A DNA stretch of 64,000 nucleotides from Paenibacillus arenilitoris (GTDB taxonomy: Bacteria > Bacillota > Bacilli > Paenibacillales > Paenibacillaceae), in assembly GCF_014705655.1 (NCBI RefSeq), contig NZ_JACXIY010000008.1, forward strand, positions 109,625 to 173,624, given 5' to 3'. Of this stretch, positions 1 to 7,837 are shown piece by piece. A model generated the notes under the pieces. The model was not told where the DNA came from. It saw only the letters and a list, made by a program, of their open reading frames with translations, and did no database searches. Positions within the stretch are counted from its first letter, which is position 1, and each line of letters starts with the position of its first letter. Position numbers and translations under genes: made by a program.

Positions 1-215
1 CCGAGATTATCGAGGGTATCCGCACGGAGCGCGCCGGCAAGACGACGCTGATCACGACGCACCGGTTGTCCGCCGTGCAGCATGCCGACTGGATCGTCGT
101 GCTCGACGAGGGCCGGATCGTGCAGGAAGGCACGCACGAGCAGCTGCTCGAGAAGGGCGGCTGGTATCGCGAGCAATACGACCGCCAGCAATTGGAAGCG
201 ATCATTGAAACGTAA
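1..215 (+). CDS. ABC transporter ATP-binding subunit, C-terminal end (partial)
   Basis: Last 70 codons of a gene that begins before the window, read from base 3. The H-loop histidine is visible in TTHRLSAVQHAD, followed by the usual exporter tail VVLDEGRIVQEGTHEQLL. This is the end of the nucleotide-binding domain of an ABC exporter of the MsbA/LmrA type. It stops 22 bases before the next ABC gene, which resembles YheH/BmrD. The pair therefore looks like a heterodimeric multidrug exporter, and this subunit would be the YheI/BmrC-like partner. That identity is inferred from the neighbour; the diagnostic part of this subunit lies outside the window. Confidence 0.85.
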   Translation, partial: EIIEGIRTERAGKTTLITTHRLSAVQHADWIVVLDEGRIVQEGTHEQLLEKGGWYREQYDRQQLEAIIET

Positions 216-237
216 TTAACGAAAGGCGTGAAGAACA

Positions 238-2259
238 ATGGGCAACACGGGAAAAAGATTGTTTCAATACGCCATGCTTTATAAAAAAACGATTCTGCTC
301 GCGCTGCTGCTGCTCGTGCTGGCCGTAAGCGCGGAGCTTGCGGGACCGCTGATCGCCAAGCGCATGATCGATCAGAACATTCTCGGCATCGAGAAGAAGT
401 GGCATGAGGTCGGGCAGGAGATGCCTTATGCGGTTTTTTATAAAGACAAATGGTATAAGCGCGAGGACCACTTCGCCTCTGCGGAGGAGAAGGGCAAGGA
501 GGTTCGCGTGCTGCAGGTCGGGCGCAAGTTCTACTGGCTGGACGAAGCGCTGCGGGACGAGAACGGCACGCGCCGGGTTGAGGGAACGGCGTTAACGGTG
601 ACGAGCAAGGAGACGGGAGCAAGCGAGTCATACCCGGTTACGCAGCTGACGAACAAGGAGCTGTACGCCTTCTACGAGCCGGAGTTTCCGGCGCTGCTGA
701 GGCTGGCCGCGATGTACTTCGGCTTCCTGCTGCTCGTCGCGGCGTTCAGCTACGGCCAGCGGCTCATGCTGCAGACGTCGGCGAACCGGATCGTGCGCAA
801 GCTGCGAACCGATATTTTCGCCCATACGCAGCGGCTGCCGGTCAATTACTACGACAATTTGTCGGCGGGGCAGGTCGTCTCGCGGATTACGAACGACACG
901 GAGGCGATCCGCGAGCTGTTCGTCGGGGTGCTGGCCAACTTTTTTACGGGCATCATCTACATGGCGGCGATCTTCGGGGCGCTGTTCCTTCTGGACTCGC
1001 GCCTCGCGCTGATCGCGCTGCCGCTCGTGCCGATTCTGATCGTCTGGATCATCGTCTACCGCCGCTTCGCGGCGCGATATAACCGGATTATCCGCGCGAA
1101 GTTGAGCGAGATTAACGGCATGCTGAACGAATCGATCCAAGGCATGACGATCATCCAGGCGTTCCGCCGCCAGAAGGAGACGACGAAGGAATTCGAGGCG
1201 CTGAACGAACATTACTATACGTATCAGAACAAGCTGCTCAGCCTGAACTCGATCACTTCGCACAACCTCGTGAACGTCGTGCGGAACGTGCTGTTCCTCA
1301 TCGTCATCTGGATGTTCTGGGGCGACGCGCTCGGCACGGCCGTATCGGTCGGGGTGCTGTACGCGTTCGTGGACTATATGAACCGCATGTTCGCGCCGAT
1401 CGTCGGCATCGTGAACCAGCTGTCGAACCTCGAGACGGCGAGGGTATCCGCCGAGCGGGTGTTCAAGCTGATGGACGAGGAAGGCATCGATGTCGTCTCC
1501 GGCAAGATGGAGCGGTACAAGGGCGACGTTCGTTTCGAGGACGTGTCGTTCGCATACAAGAAGGAGGAATACGTGCTGAAGCACATTTCCTTCCACGCCC
1601 GCCAAGGCGAGACCGTCGCGCTCGTCGGGCATACCGGCTCGGGCAAAAGCTCGATTCTGAACCTGCTGTTCCGCTTCTACGATACGAACGAAGGGAGCAT
1701 CGTCGTCGACGGGAAGGACGTGCGCGACATTCCGAAGCAGCTGCTGCGCCAGCATATGGGCATCGTGCTGCAGGATCCGTTCCTGTTCACCGGTACGATC
1801 GCCTCGAACATCAGCCTCGATAACCCTGCGATCAGCCGGGAGAAGATCGAGCAGGCGCTCCGCGACGTCGGCGCGTACGACATGTTCAGCCAATTGCCGG
1901 GCGGCATTGACGCTCCCGTCATCGAGAAGGGCAGCACGCTGTCCGCCGGGCAGCGGCAGCTTATCTCGTTCGCGCGGGCGCTCGCCTACGACCCGGCGAT
2001 CCTCATTCTCGACGAGGCGACGGCGAGCATCGACACGGAGACGGAGGCGATCATTCAGGCGGCGCTCGACGTGCTGAAGAAGGGGCGCACGACGTTCGTC
2101 ATCGCGCACCGCCTGTCGACGATCCGCAGCGCGGACCAGATTCTCGTGCTGGACCGCGGCGTCATCGTCGAGCGGGGCAATCACGACGAGCTCATGGAGC
2201 AGCGCGGCAAGTATTACGCGATGTACCAGCTGCAGCTCGGCTCGGCTTTGCCGGCTTAA
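238..2259 (+). CDS. yheH: Heterodimeric ABC multidrug exporter subunit, YheH/BmrD-like
   Basis: A 673-residue half-transporter with a transmembrane domain in residues 1-410 and an ATPase domain from about 435 to the end. Visible motifs are Walker A GHTGSGKSS (about 463-471), signature LSAGQ (about 566), Walker B ILILDEA with the catalytic Glu (about 588) and the H-loop AHRLST. Residues 50-150, between the first two membrane helices, form a soluble insert; BmrD of Bacillus subtilis has an extracellular domain there and is the same length as I recall it. An AAAGGCG-type ribosome site precedes the ATG. It forms an operon with the upstream partner subunit and ends in a strong terminator. The likely role is ATP-driven export of drugs or amphiphiles. 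The substrate cannot be read from the sequence. Confidence 0.88.
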   Translation: MGNTGKRLFQYAMLYKKTILLALLLLVLAVSAELAGPLIAKRMIDQNILGIEKKWHEVGQEMPYAVFYKDKWYKREDHFASAEEKGKEVRVLQVGRKFYWLDEALRDENGTRRVEGTALTVTSKETGASESYPVTQLTNKELYAFYEPEFPALLRLAAMYFGFLLLVAAFSYGQRLMLQTSANRIVRKLRTDIFAHTQRLPVNYYDNLSAGQVVSRITNDTEAIRELFVGVLANFFTGIIYMAAIFGALFLLDSRLALIALPLVPILIVWIIVYRRFAARYNRIIRAKLSEINGMLNESIQGMTIIQAFRRQKETTKEFEALNEHYYTYQNKLLSLNSITSHNLVNVVRNVLFLIVIWMFWGDALGTAVSVGVLYAFVDYMNRMFAPIVGIVNQLSNLETARVSAERVFKLMDEEGIDVVSGKMERYKGDVRFEDVSFAYKKEEYVLKHISFHARQGETVALVGHTGSGKSSILNLLFRFYDTNEGSIVVDGKDVRDIPKQLLRQHMGIVLQDPFLFTGTIASNISLDNPAISREKIEQALRDVGAYDMFSQLPGGIDAPVIEKGSTLSAGQRQLISFARALAYDPAILILDEATASIDTETEAIIQAALDVLKKGRTTFVIAHRLSTIRSADQILVLDRGVIVERGNHDELMEQRGKYYAMYQLQLGSALPA

Positions 2260-2276
2260 TAAGCTTTTGCGAGAGG

Positions 2277-2324
2277 GGCAGCGCCCGTTCTTCATGAATG
2301 CATGGGGAGCGGGCGCTGCCTTTT
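2277..2324 (+). terminator. Rho-independent terminator after the ABC exporter operon
   Basis: Perfect 11-bp stem GGCAGCGCCCG / CGGGCGCTGCC (2277-2287 with 2310-2320) followed by TTTT. It lies 17 bases after the yheH-like stop codon. Confidence 0.85.
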
Positions 2325-2400
2325 GTGCGGGTCGGCGGTGGGGATGGGGGCACCTTCTCACCGCCTATCAAGTGGCAGCGCGTCAGCATGGCTAGCCAAG

Positions 2401-2595
2401 CAAAAAAGGCTGCGATTGTGCAGCCTTTGCGCCATCGATGAGGTGGCCGGACGAAATGCCTGCGTTTGTGCTGGCATTTCGGGACGTGTGCCCCTTTTTG
2501 TACTTGCCGAACGAGAAAAGATGCACATTCGCAGGCATTTGCTTCGCAGCCGTTATAAGAGCTGCCCAAAAACTGCACATTTGCAGGAATCGGCA
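2401..2595 (+). repeat. Dispersed hairpin-rich repeat (TGCA-type family), copy 1
   Basis: This stretch contains serial small palindromes: AGGCTGC/GCAGCCT at 2407-2426, AAATGCC/GGCATTT with a 12-base loop at 2454-2479, and TGCACATTCGCAGG-like units at 2521-2540 and 2573-2590. Most of the segment is similar, in inverted orientation, to 42230-42415, including the shared word AGGTGGCCGGACG. A related cluster is at 15556-15746. The ORFs across it look like reading-frame accidents. No gene is seen in 2325-2881 apart from a weak, unassigned ORF from 2700. Confidence 0.75.
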
Positions 2596-2881
2596 AGAGT
2601 CACTGCGGAGATCCGCTTTTGTATTTTCCATATTTTGAAAAGATGGTATGATGAGGAGACTAGGCTGGAAGCGGTTAAACGGGGCGAGGGGGACTGAAGA
2701 TGAAGGTGCTGGTCGTTTCCTACAAGGAGTCGAGGTACCTGATCCATGGGCACCAGCATTTGAACGAAATCATCCGAACAAGGATGCGAAAATCGTCAAC
2801 GCGTTCGTCTACTGTATGTTGGAGATATAACCCGCTCTCCGCTGCAGGGCAGCGCCATAATCCGAAGGAGGAAAATCAGCG

Positions 2882-3238
2882 ATGGAACACAACCGGTTTG
2901 AAGCGTTTCGGCGGATGGCTTTGTCCTTCCCCGGCGTCGTGGAAGCGGTGTCGTACGGGACGCCGTCCTTTAAGCTGAAGGATAAGCAGCTCGCCCGTTT
3001 TCACGAGGACGGGGTATCGCTCGTTCTGAAGATGGACATGGAGACGCGCGATTTTGTCCTTCAGGCCGAACCGGTCGTTTATTCGATGCCGGACCACTAC
3101 AAGAAGTACCCGTACGTGCTGGTGAAGCTGGCCGAGGCCGACATGGACGAGCTGAAGGGCCACTTCCTCAGAAGCTGGCGGGCGAACGCGCCGAAGAAGC
3201 TGCTGAGGGAGCATGAAGGGACGTTAGAGCGGGAATAG
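2882..3238 (+). CDS. MmcQ/YjbR family DNA-binding-like protein
   Basis: A 118-residue protein of the MmcQ/YjbR (CyaY-like fold) family, small cytoplasmic proteins whose molecular role is poorly defined. Family features are the start FRRMALSFPGVVEAVSYGTPSF, the middle KLKDKQLARF, and the Tyr/Lys-rich KKYPYVLVKLAE before a terminal helix. An AAGGAGG site sits 9 bases before the ATG and fixes the start. It is the first gene of a long same-strand run of small enzyme genes, followed after 15 bases by a broken acetyltransferase gene. The family assignment is fairly firm; the function is not known. Confidence 0.82.
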   Translation: MEHNRFEAFRRMALSFPGVVEAVSYGTPSFKLKDKQLARFHEDGVSLVLKMDMETRDFVLQAEPVVYSMPDHYKKYPYVLVKLAEADMDELKGHFLRSWRANAPKKLLREHEGTLERE

Positions 3239-3253
3239 AAGGGGGATAGCGAC

Positions 3254-3902
3254 ATGGACAAGTACCCGATCGTTCATCCGGCCAAACCATCCGATTATGA
3301 AGCCGTAGCCAAGCTGGTCACGGAGCTTCATGCCCGACATGTCGCGGCAAGGCCGGATATTTACGCGCCGGATCCGTGTCCGCTTGGCCCTGCCTACTAT
3401 AGCAAGCTGCTTGGGGATCCGAAATCGAAGGTGTTTGTTGCATAAGAAAGCGGCGCGGGCGCGGTTGCGGCTTAAGCGATCATTCGAATCAACAAGACTC
3501 CGACCCGCCGGATCATTAAAATATAAGTATTTATACGTTTTGCACTTATAAAATCGCTTATATTTCATCGTGAAACGAGCTTATGCCGCCAAAGGATGGC
3601 ACCGAACCGAGCTGCGCTAGATGCAGCTAGCGGTTCGTGCGTAGCGTCAGCCGTTTACACTTGGACCGAGGACGTATCTCCACATCGACGATTTTTGCGT
3701 GGAGCGCTCGCAGAGAGGACAAGGCGTTGCAAAGCGGTTAATGGGCTATGTGCTTGAATACGCAAAGAAAATATCCGCCTCGTGCGTCGAACTGGAGGTA
3801 TCCGAATTCAACGAAGAAGCGATTGCCTTCTACGAGGCGCTTGGCATGAAGACGCGGAGCTGGCGGATGGAGCTGATGCTGGAGCCGCCGAAGCAACCGT
3901 AA
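3254..3902 (+). pseudogene. GNAT acetyltransferase gene disrupted by a 145-bp repeat insertion
   Basis: The N-terminal part, from an ATG with a GGGGG ribosome site, reads MDKYPIVHPAKPSDYEAVAK and runs to a TAA at 3443. The same frame continues with recognisable GNAT sequence through a second TAA (3473) up to Lys codon 3518-3520. A dispersed repeat (3521-3665) then interrupts it. The C-terminal half resumes at 3666 with PRTYLHIDDFCVERSQRGQG, which carries the acetyl-CoA-binding R-x-x-G-x-G/A motif, and ends at 3902. Deleting exactly 3521-3665 joins ATT-AAA to CCG-AGG-ACG and restores one continuous GNAT reading frame. Two stops plus the insertion make it a pseudogene. An ORF from 3699 could still yield a 67-residue fragment. 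Confidence 0.85.
3521..3665 (+). repeat. Structured dispersed repeat, copy A (inserted in GNAT gene)
   Basis: Begins within AAATATAAG, which pairs with CTTATATTT 39 bases on, then a GCCGCC...GGC hairpin, and ends GCCGTTTACACTTGGAC. Related copies lie at 28333-28436, 29841-29967, 42488-42582 and 60504-60610. This copy carries about 40 extra bases in the second half, shared with the 42.5-kb copy. No target-site duplication is evident. Confidence 0.8.
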
Positions 3903-3919
3903 TCGAGGAGGTGCGCGTG

Positions 3920-4408
3920 ATGGCGCATGTAAGAATCAGATGCACGGGATTGATTGTCGAAAATGACGCTGTCCTGCTCATCGAATATGACGATAACGGC
4001 ATACATTACAATTTGCCCGGCGGGGGATTGGAGCCGGGAGAGACGATCGCGGAAGGCGTCGCCCGAGAAGTATGGGAGGAGACGGCGGCGGAGGTGGATG
4101 TCGGCCCGCTTGCCTTAATCTATGAATTCACCCCTCACAAGCAGTCGGGCGACTACGGGATCGACGAGCAGCATTCGCTTCATTTGATTTTCGAATGCGC
4201 GTTAAAAGAAAACGCGGTGCCGCGGCTGCCCGATCGGCCCGACCCCAATCAGTCGGCGGTGAAGTGGATTCCCGTCGCGGAGCTGGACGAGATTTTGCTT
4301 ATCCCTAATATGAAGGATCAGATCAAGCAGTATTTGGAGAATAGGACAAGCATGCCTTTAATCGAAGATTACCGGCTGGAGCGGCTTGCGGTCGCGGGCA
4401 AGGAATAG
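3920..4408 (+). CDS. NUDIX hydrolase
   Basis: A 162-residue NUDIX-fold pyrophosphohydrolase. The NUDIX box reads GGLEPGETIAEGVA followed by REVWEETA at about residues 36-57, with the metal-binding REVWEE helix intact and the usual final Gly replaced by Ala. The ATG at 3920 is preceded by GAGGAGG with 8-base spacing. A longer upstream reading belongs to another frame of the GNAT pseudogene and is rejected. It is followed after 22 bases by a second, shorter NUDIX gene. Such enzymes hydrolyse nucleoside diphosphates linked to another moiety; the substrate is not predictable here. Confidence 0.88.
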   Translation: MAHVRIRCTGLIVENDAVLLIEYDDNGIHYNLPGGGLEPGETIAEGVAREVWEETAAEVDVGPLALIYEFTPHKQSGDYGIDEQHSLHLIFECALKENAVPRLPDRPDPNQSAVKWIPVAELDEILLIPNMKDQIKQYLENRTSMPLIEDYRLERLAVAGKE

Positions 4409-4430
4409 GCAGCCGGAAGGGGGGAGCGGC

Positions 4431-4865
4431 ATGAAGAAGGGGCAGGATGCCTCCGGCATCGCCGTCATCGACGGCTTGGGCCGGGTGCTGCTTGTTCATC
4501 AGACGTACGGGAAAAGGAGCTGGGCGCTGCCCGGCGGCATGGTGGAGGAAGGCGAGTCGGCTTGGGATGCGGCGCTGAGGGAGCTTAAGGAAGAGGCCGG
4601 CATAAGCGCGGTGGGCATGGAGCTGTCCGGGTTATATTTTCAACCGCACAAAAATCGTTACATCTATACGTTCAAATCGTTCGCTTACGAAGGCGACATC
4701 GCGGTCGATCAGGACGAGATCGACGAGTACGGTTTTTTTGACGTTGCGGACTTGCCGAGGCCGATCTCGAGCTTTACGGTCGAGCGAATAAAGGACGCTC
4801 TTGCGGGCGGAGGCAGGACGGTTTTTAGAGAGGAGCGGCTCGCGGCGTACGAAGTGCTGTATTAG
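4431..4865 (+). CDS. NUDIX hydrolase
   Basis: A 144-residue NUDIX protein starting at an ATG with the ribosome site GGAAGGGGGGAG just upstream. The box is GGMVEEGESAWDAA plus RELKEEAGI (about residues 35-57), a complete match to the G-x5-E-x7-R-E-U-x-E-E-x-G-U signature. The product is shorter than the neighbouring NUDIX and not closely similar outside the box, so a recent tandem duplication is unlikely. The gene is translationally close to its upstream neighbour. Directly after it lies the first copy of a palindromic repeat array. The substrate is unknown. Confidence 0.88.
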   Translation: MKKGQDASGIAVIDGLGRVLLVHQTYGKRSWALPGGMVEEGESAWDAALRELKEEAGISAVGMELSGLYFQPHKNRYIYTFKSFAYEGDIAVDQDEIDEYGFFDVADLPRPISSFTVERIKDALAGGGRTVFREERLAAYEVLY

Positions 4866-5043
4866 TTTAAAAATTTGAGATTAGACGTGACCGGAACGGT
4901 TCGGATGGCGGTCTAATTTCAGTATTTGAGCTTAGTTGGCGATTTTCGGGGGGAACTGGCGCGAGTCGGGATGAATGCGCTCAAAATTTGAAATTATACG
5001 CGAATCGGAGAGGTTTGCCGAGGGTTTTATTTCATTTTTGAAA
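4866..5043 (+). repeat. Four-palindrome repeat, copy 1 (51/62/51-bp geometry)
   Basis: Palindromes of the form TTTCA-n5-TGAAA, some imperfect, start at 4866, 4917, 4979 and 5030. The spacings are 51, 62 and 51 bases. Exactly the same spacings occur at 60328, 60379, 60441 and 60492. The word GATTTTCGGGG lies between the second and third palindromes in both copies. Confidence 0.75.
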
Positions 5044-5082
5044 CTCCGGGAAAAAAGGACAAGAAAGCTGGTGAGCCTATCG

Positions 5083-5529
5083 ATGAGTACGATAAGCAGA
5101 ATCGTCCGGGAAGACGAATTGGAGGAGCTGCTGCTCCTTTACAAGCATTTGCAGCCGGACGATCCCGAGCTGGAACGAAACGACGCTCTGCATGCCCATT
5201 GGCGGGAGATGCTGGGCGATCCGGCCATAAGCGTCATCGTGATCGAGCATGACGGCTTCCTTGTCGCTTCTTGCGTTCTCGTCATCATCAAAAACTTGAC
5301 CAGAAGCGCGAAGCCGTACGGATTGATCGAGAACGTCGTCACGCACGAGGCGCATAGAAGGCAAGGCTTCGGCCGGAGAGCGCTCGAACACGCGATTGCG
5401 CTGTCGCAAGAGCATAATTGCTACAAGCTGATGCTCATGACGGGCTCCGTCAGGGAAGAAGTTCATCGGTTCTACGAAAGCGTCGGATTTGAGAAGGGCA
5501 AAAAAACGGGCTTTATTATCCAAATGTGA
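5083..5529 (+). CDS. GNAT family N-acetyltransferase
   Basis: A 148-residue GNAT protein. Motif A is the string [20 protein letters not shown] (about residues 88-107), with the R-R-Q-G-F-G pyrophosphate-binding loop, and the C-terminal strand is [12 protein letters not shown]. The open frame reaches back to 4975 through the palindromic repeat, but the ATG at 5083 has GGTGAG 7 bases upstream and gives the family length. A GTG at 5071 with AAAGGAC upstream is the alternative start. The acceptor substrate is not known. It lies 18 bases before a VOC-family gene. Confidence 0.85.
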   Translation: MSTISRIVREDELEELLLLYKHLQPDDPELERNDALHAHWREMLGDPAISVIVIEHDGFLVASCVLVIIKNLTRSAKPYGLIENVVTHEAHRRQGFGRRALEHAIALSQEHNCYKLMLMTGSVREEVHRFYESVGFEKGKKTGFIIQM

Positions 5530-5547
5530 AGAGAGGGCGTCGATCTC

Positions 5548-5937
5548 ATGAGCGGCAATCTGTTGGAAAAGCTGGAACATATGCAAATTCCCGTAAAAAA
5601 CTTGGACGAGTCCGCGGCCTGGTACGTGGAGAATCTCGGGTTTACGCTGCAGGGCAAGTCGGACGAGCATCGCCACGCTTTCTTGACCTTGCCCGACGGT
5701 CCGATGCTTATGCTGTGGGAAACGAAGGACGCGACCGACGCGAACTTTACGGTTAACGGCCAGACGATGCCCGTGCTGCTGTACAACACGAAGCAGATCC
5801 GCAAGCTGCACGAGAAGCTGACCGGCCTTCAGGCGGACATTACCTTTTTCCAGGATGAAGGCTTCGGCTGGGTGCTGAAGTTCATCGATTTGAACGGAAA
5901 TATGTGGGGCGTTATTCAGTTGAAGGAGAAGGGATAA
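5548..5937 (+). CDS. VOC superfamily (glyoxalase/bleomycin resistance-like) protein
   Basis: A 129-residue single-domain vicinal-oxygen-chelate protein made of two beta-alpha-beta-beta-beta units. The first starts LEKLEHMQIPVKNLDESAAWY and ends in DGPMLMLWE; the second ends with the family-typical FIDLNGNMWGVIQ, where other members have DPDGN. Candidate metal ligands include His11 and Glu65, but the pattern is not diagnostic of glyoxalase I, so it could be a binding protein or resistance factor. An AGAGAGGGCG site precedes the ATG. It lies in the same-strand run of small enzyme genes. Confidence 0.82.
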   Translation: MSGNLLEKLEHMQIPVKNLDESAAWYVENLGFTLQGKSDEHRHAFLTLPDGPMLMLWETKDATDANFTVNGQTMPVLLYNTKQIRKLHEKLTGLQADITFFQDEGFGWVLKFIDLNGNMWGVIQLKEKG

Positions 5938-5968
5938 ACAGCCGCGGGTTCGGTGGGAGGATGAACGC

Positions 5969-6379
5969 ATGGAACTGAAGTTTAACGACTATCTGATAAG
6001 CACCGACAAAGCGCTTCTGCATCGCGAGACCGTCCGTCAATTGCTCGGCAATACGTATTGGGCTAACAAAAGACCGGCGGAAAAAATCGATAAATCCATA
6101 GAAACCTCGCTATGCTACGGCGTGTACCACGGGAAAAGCCAAATCGGGTTTGCCCGGATTATTACGGACTGGGCGACAACTTATTGGTTATGCGACGTTG
6201 TGATTGACGACACCTACAGAGGCCGGGGGATAGGCAAGAAGCTTGTCGAAATCATCACGCAAAGCGATGAGCTCAAAGGGTTGTCCGGTTTTCTGGGAAC
6301 GGCGGATGCGCACGGACTTTATGAACGATATGGATTTGCAAGGGATGCCGACAGATTCATGGTGAGAAGACCGAAATGA
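5969..6379 (+). CDS. GNAT family N-acetyltransferase
   Basis: A 136-residue acetyltransferase. The CoA-binding segment is VVIDDTYRGRGIGKKLVEII (about residues 73-92), a textbook R-G-x-G-I-G loop. The end DAHGLYERYGFARDADRFM resembles a small GNAT subgroup with a conserved N-terminal block containing LLGNTYWANKRP. The ribosome site GGGAGG lies just before the ATG. It ends 39 bases before the GrpB-like gene and shares its strand. The substrate is unknown. Confidence 0.85.
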   Translation: MELKFNDYLISTDKALLHRETVRQLLGNTYWANKRPAEKIDKSIETSLCYGVYHGKSQIGFARIITDWATTYWLCDVVIDDTYRGRGIGKKLVEIITQSDELKGLSGFLGTADAHGLYERYGFARDADRFMVRRPK

Positions 6380-6418
6380 AGGCCGTACGATTGAAATGGG
6401 AGAAAGGAGCGGACGGCA

Positions 6419-6964
6419 GTGAATTGGCAATGGACAATTGCAAAGCATGACCCGGATTGGAAAAGCTTGTTCCTCGGCATCGGCACGGGATTAAGAGAGG
6501 CGCTGGGCGAGCTGGCCGTCCGAATCGACCATGTCGGCTCCACCTCGGTGCCCGGCTTGGATGCGAAGCCGATCGTCGACATCCAGATTTCCGTTATGGA
6601 CGACGAGGACTTGGCCGCCTACAAGGCAAAGATCGAAGGCCTTGGATTCCAATGGCGGAGCGACAATCCGGACCGGACCAAAAAATATTTTCGCGAAACG
6701 CCGGGCAGCCGGAGAACGCATATCCACGTGCGGCGAGCGGGCAGCTTCTCGGAGCAACTGACGCTGCTTTTCCGGGATTATTTGCGCGCTCACCCGGCGG
6801 ATTGCTTGAATTATGCCGCGGAGAAGCACCGGTTATTCGAACTGTACCGGCATGACCGGCCGAAGTACGTAGAGGGCAAAGGGCCCGTCGTGTGGGAGAT
6901 ACTGCGGAGGGCGCACGGCTGGTCGCAAGAGACGGGCTGGAAGCCCGGGAGATCGGATGCGTGA
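6419..6964 (+). CDS. GrpB/UPF0157 family protein
   Basis: A 181-residue protein of the GrpB family, which has a nucleotidyltransferase-like fold. The signature HVGSTSVPGLDAKPIVDIQI is at about residues 40-59, and RTHIHVRRAGS and LLFRDYLRAHP follow as in the family. It starts at GTG 6419 behind AGAAAGGAGCGG, since there is no in-frame ATG at a suitable place. Members often occur alone or fused to GNAT or kinase domains, and their reaction is not established. Here it stands between a GNAT and an Ntn-hydrolase gene. Confidence 0.88.
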   Translation: MNWQWTIAKHDPDWKSLFLGIGTGLREALGELAVRIDHVGSTSVPGLDAKPIVDIQISVMDDEDLAAYKAKIEGLGFQWRSDNPDRTKKYFRETPGSRRTHIHVRRAGSFSEQLTLLFRDYLRAHPADCLNYAAEKHRLFELYRHDRPKYVEGKGPVVWEILRRAHGWSQETGWKPGRSDA

Positions 6965-7012
6965 GAGGAGATCAACATCGTTAACAAGCGGTAAGCAAGG
7001 GGGAGTCATGCG

Positions 7013-7822
7013 ATGTGCACGAGCTTTGCGGTCCATCGGGACCGGACATTCATCGGCATGAATTTCGATATTTCGGATCGGCCCATCAAACTGGCGCTGC
7101 GGGGCGAGGATCAGCTTCTTGTGCTTCAGGGGGAGAACGGGAACGACTATCCAGCCTTCGGCATGAACGGCCGCGGGACCTTTATGAATTTGCAAATGGT
7201 CGATCCGAAGAAAGAAGGACTGTACAGGCGCGGCAAAAACTGCGTGCATATGATGCGGCTGTTCGAGGACGTGCTGTCGGGGAGGCTGGAGCCGACTGCT
7301 CTGCAATCGTATTTGGACGGCAAAACGATTACGAACGTGCCCGGTTACAGCGTGCACAGCCTGATCGCCGGGAAGGGCCGGCATTCGGTTGTCGTAGAGC
7401 CGGGCAGGGGAAGCGTGGAGCCGGACGAGGCGGGCCGCGACTTTGTGGTGCTGACGAATTTTTCGCTATCGAATCGTAAAGACCGGACTTTTACGGATGT
7501 TCAAGGAGCCGGAAGCGACCGGTATACGAAGGCATACGAGTCGCTTTCCGCGCACAAGGAATCGTTTACGACGGAGAGGGGCTTCGCTCTGCTTCAAGAA
7601 ACGGTTCAGCGCGAAGGGGAATACCCCACCCAGCTATCCCTTGTGTTTATTCCGGAGGAGGGCACCGTATATTTCGCCCTGCGAGCCGATTTTACGAAAA
7701 TTTACTCGTTTTCTTTCGAGACCAACCAAATCCGGACGGCAAAGGGGTTTGCAAGCCCGAAGCAATTGGCCTTAACGAAAAAAGGCGTATCCGTATCGGA
7801 GCTTCAGAGCTGGATGGCATAA
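7013..7822 (+). CDS. Ntn-type linear amide C-N hydrolase (choloylglycine hydrolase-like)
   Basis: A 269-residue protein beginning Met-Cys-Thr-Ser. The Cys at position 2 would become the N-terminal nucleophile after Met removal, as in choloylglycine hydrolase, penicillin V acylase and related NRDE-type hydrolases. Further family features are GMNFD near residue 15, an NGRGTFMNLQM block near 50 and VVLTNF near 145. The start ATG is fixed by GGGGGAG upstream and by the need for Cys2. It probably cleaves a linear amide bond, such as an acyl-amino acid or acyl-homoserine lactone type molecule. No substrate is assigned. It is followed after 15 bases by a phosphatase gene. Confidence 0.78.
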   Translation: MCTSFAVHRDRTFIGMNFDISDRPIKLALRGEDQLLVLQGENGNDYPAFGMNGRGTFMNLQMVDPKKEGLYRRGKNCVHMMRLFEDVLSGRLEPTALQSYLDGKTITNVPGYSVHSLIAGKGRHSVVVEPGRGSVEPDEAGRDFVVLTNFSLSNRKDRTFTDVQGAGSDRYTKAYESLSAHKESFTTERGFALLQETVQREGEYPTQLSLVFIPEEGTVYFALRADFTKIYSFSFETNQIRTAKGFASPKQLALTKKGVSVSELQSWMA

Positions 7823-7837
7823 GAAGGGGGCAGATGC

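Noticed and set aside
628..2361. Long minus-strand ORF opposite the ABC exporter gene
   Set aside because: Arg/Leu/Asp-rich shadow typical of the antisense strand of a GC-rich gene; no ribosome site or domain.
2700..2978. ORF starting MKVLVVSYKESRYL with a reasonable ribosome site
   Set aside because: It runs into the MmcQ/YjbR gene in another frame, its second half looks random, and no family is recognisable; at most a decayed remnant.
7013..7822. Bile salt hydrolase or penicillin acylase by name
   Set aside because: Only the Ntn Cys2 and general family blocks are visible; substrate-specific residues cannot be judged by eye.
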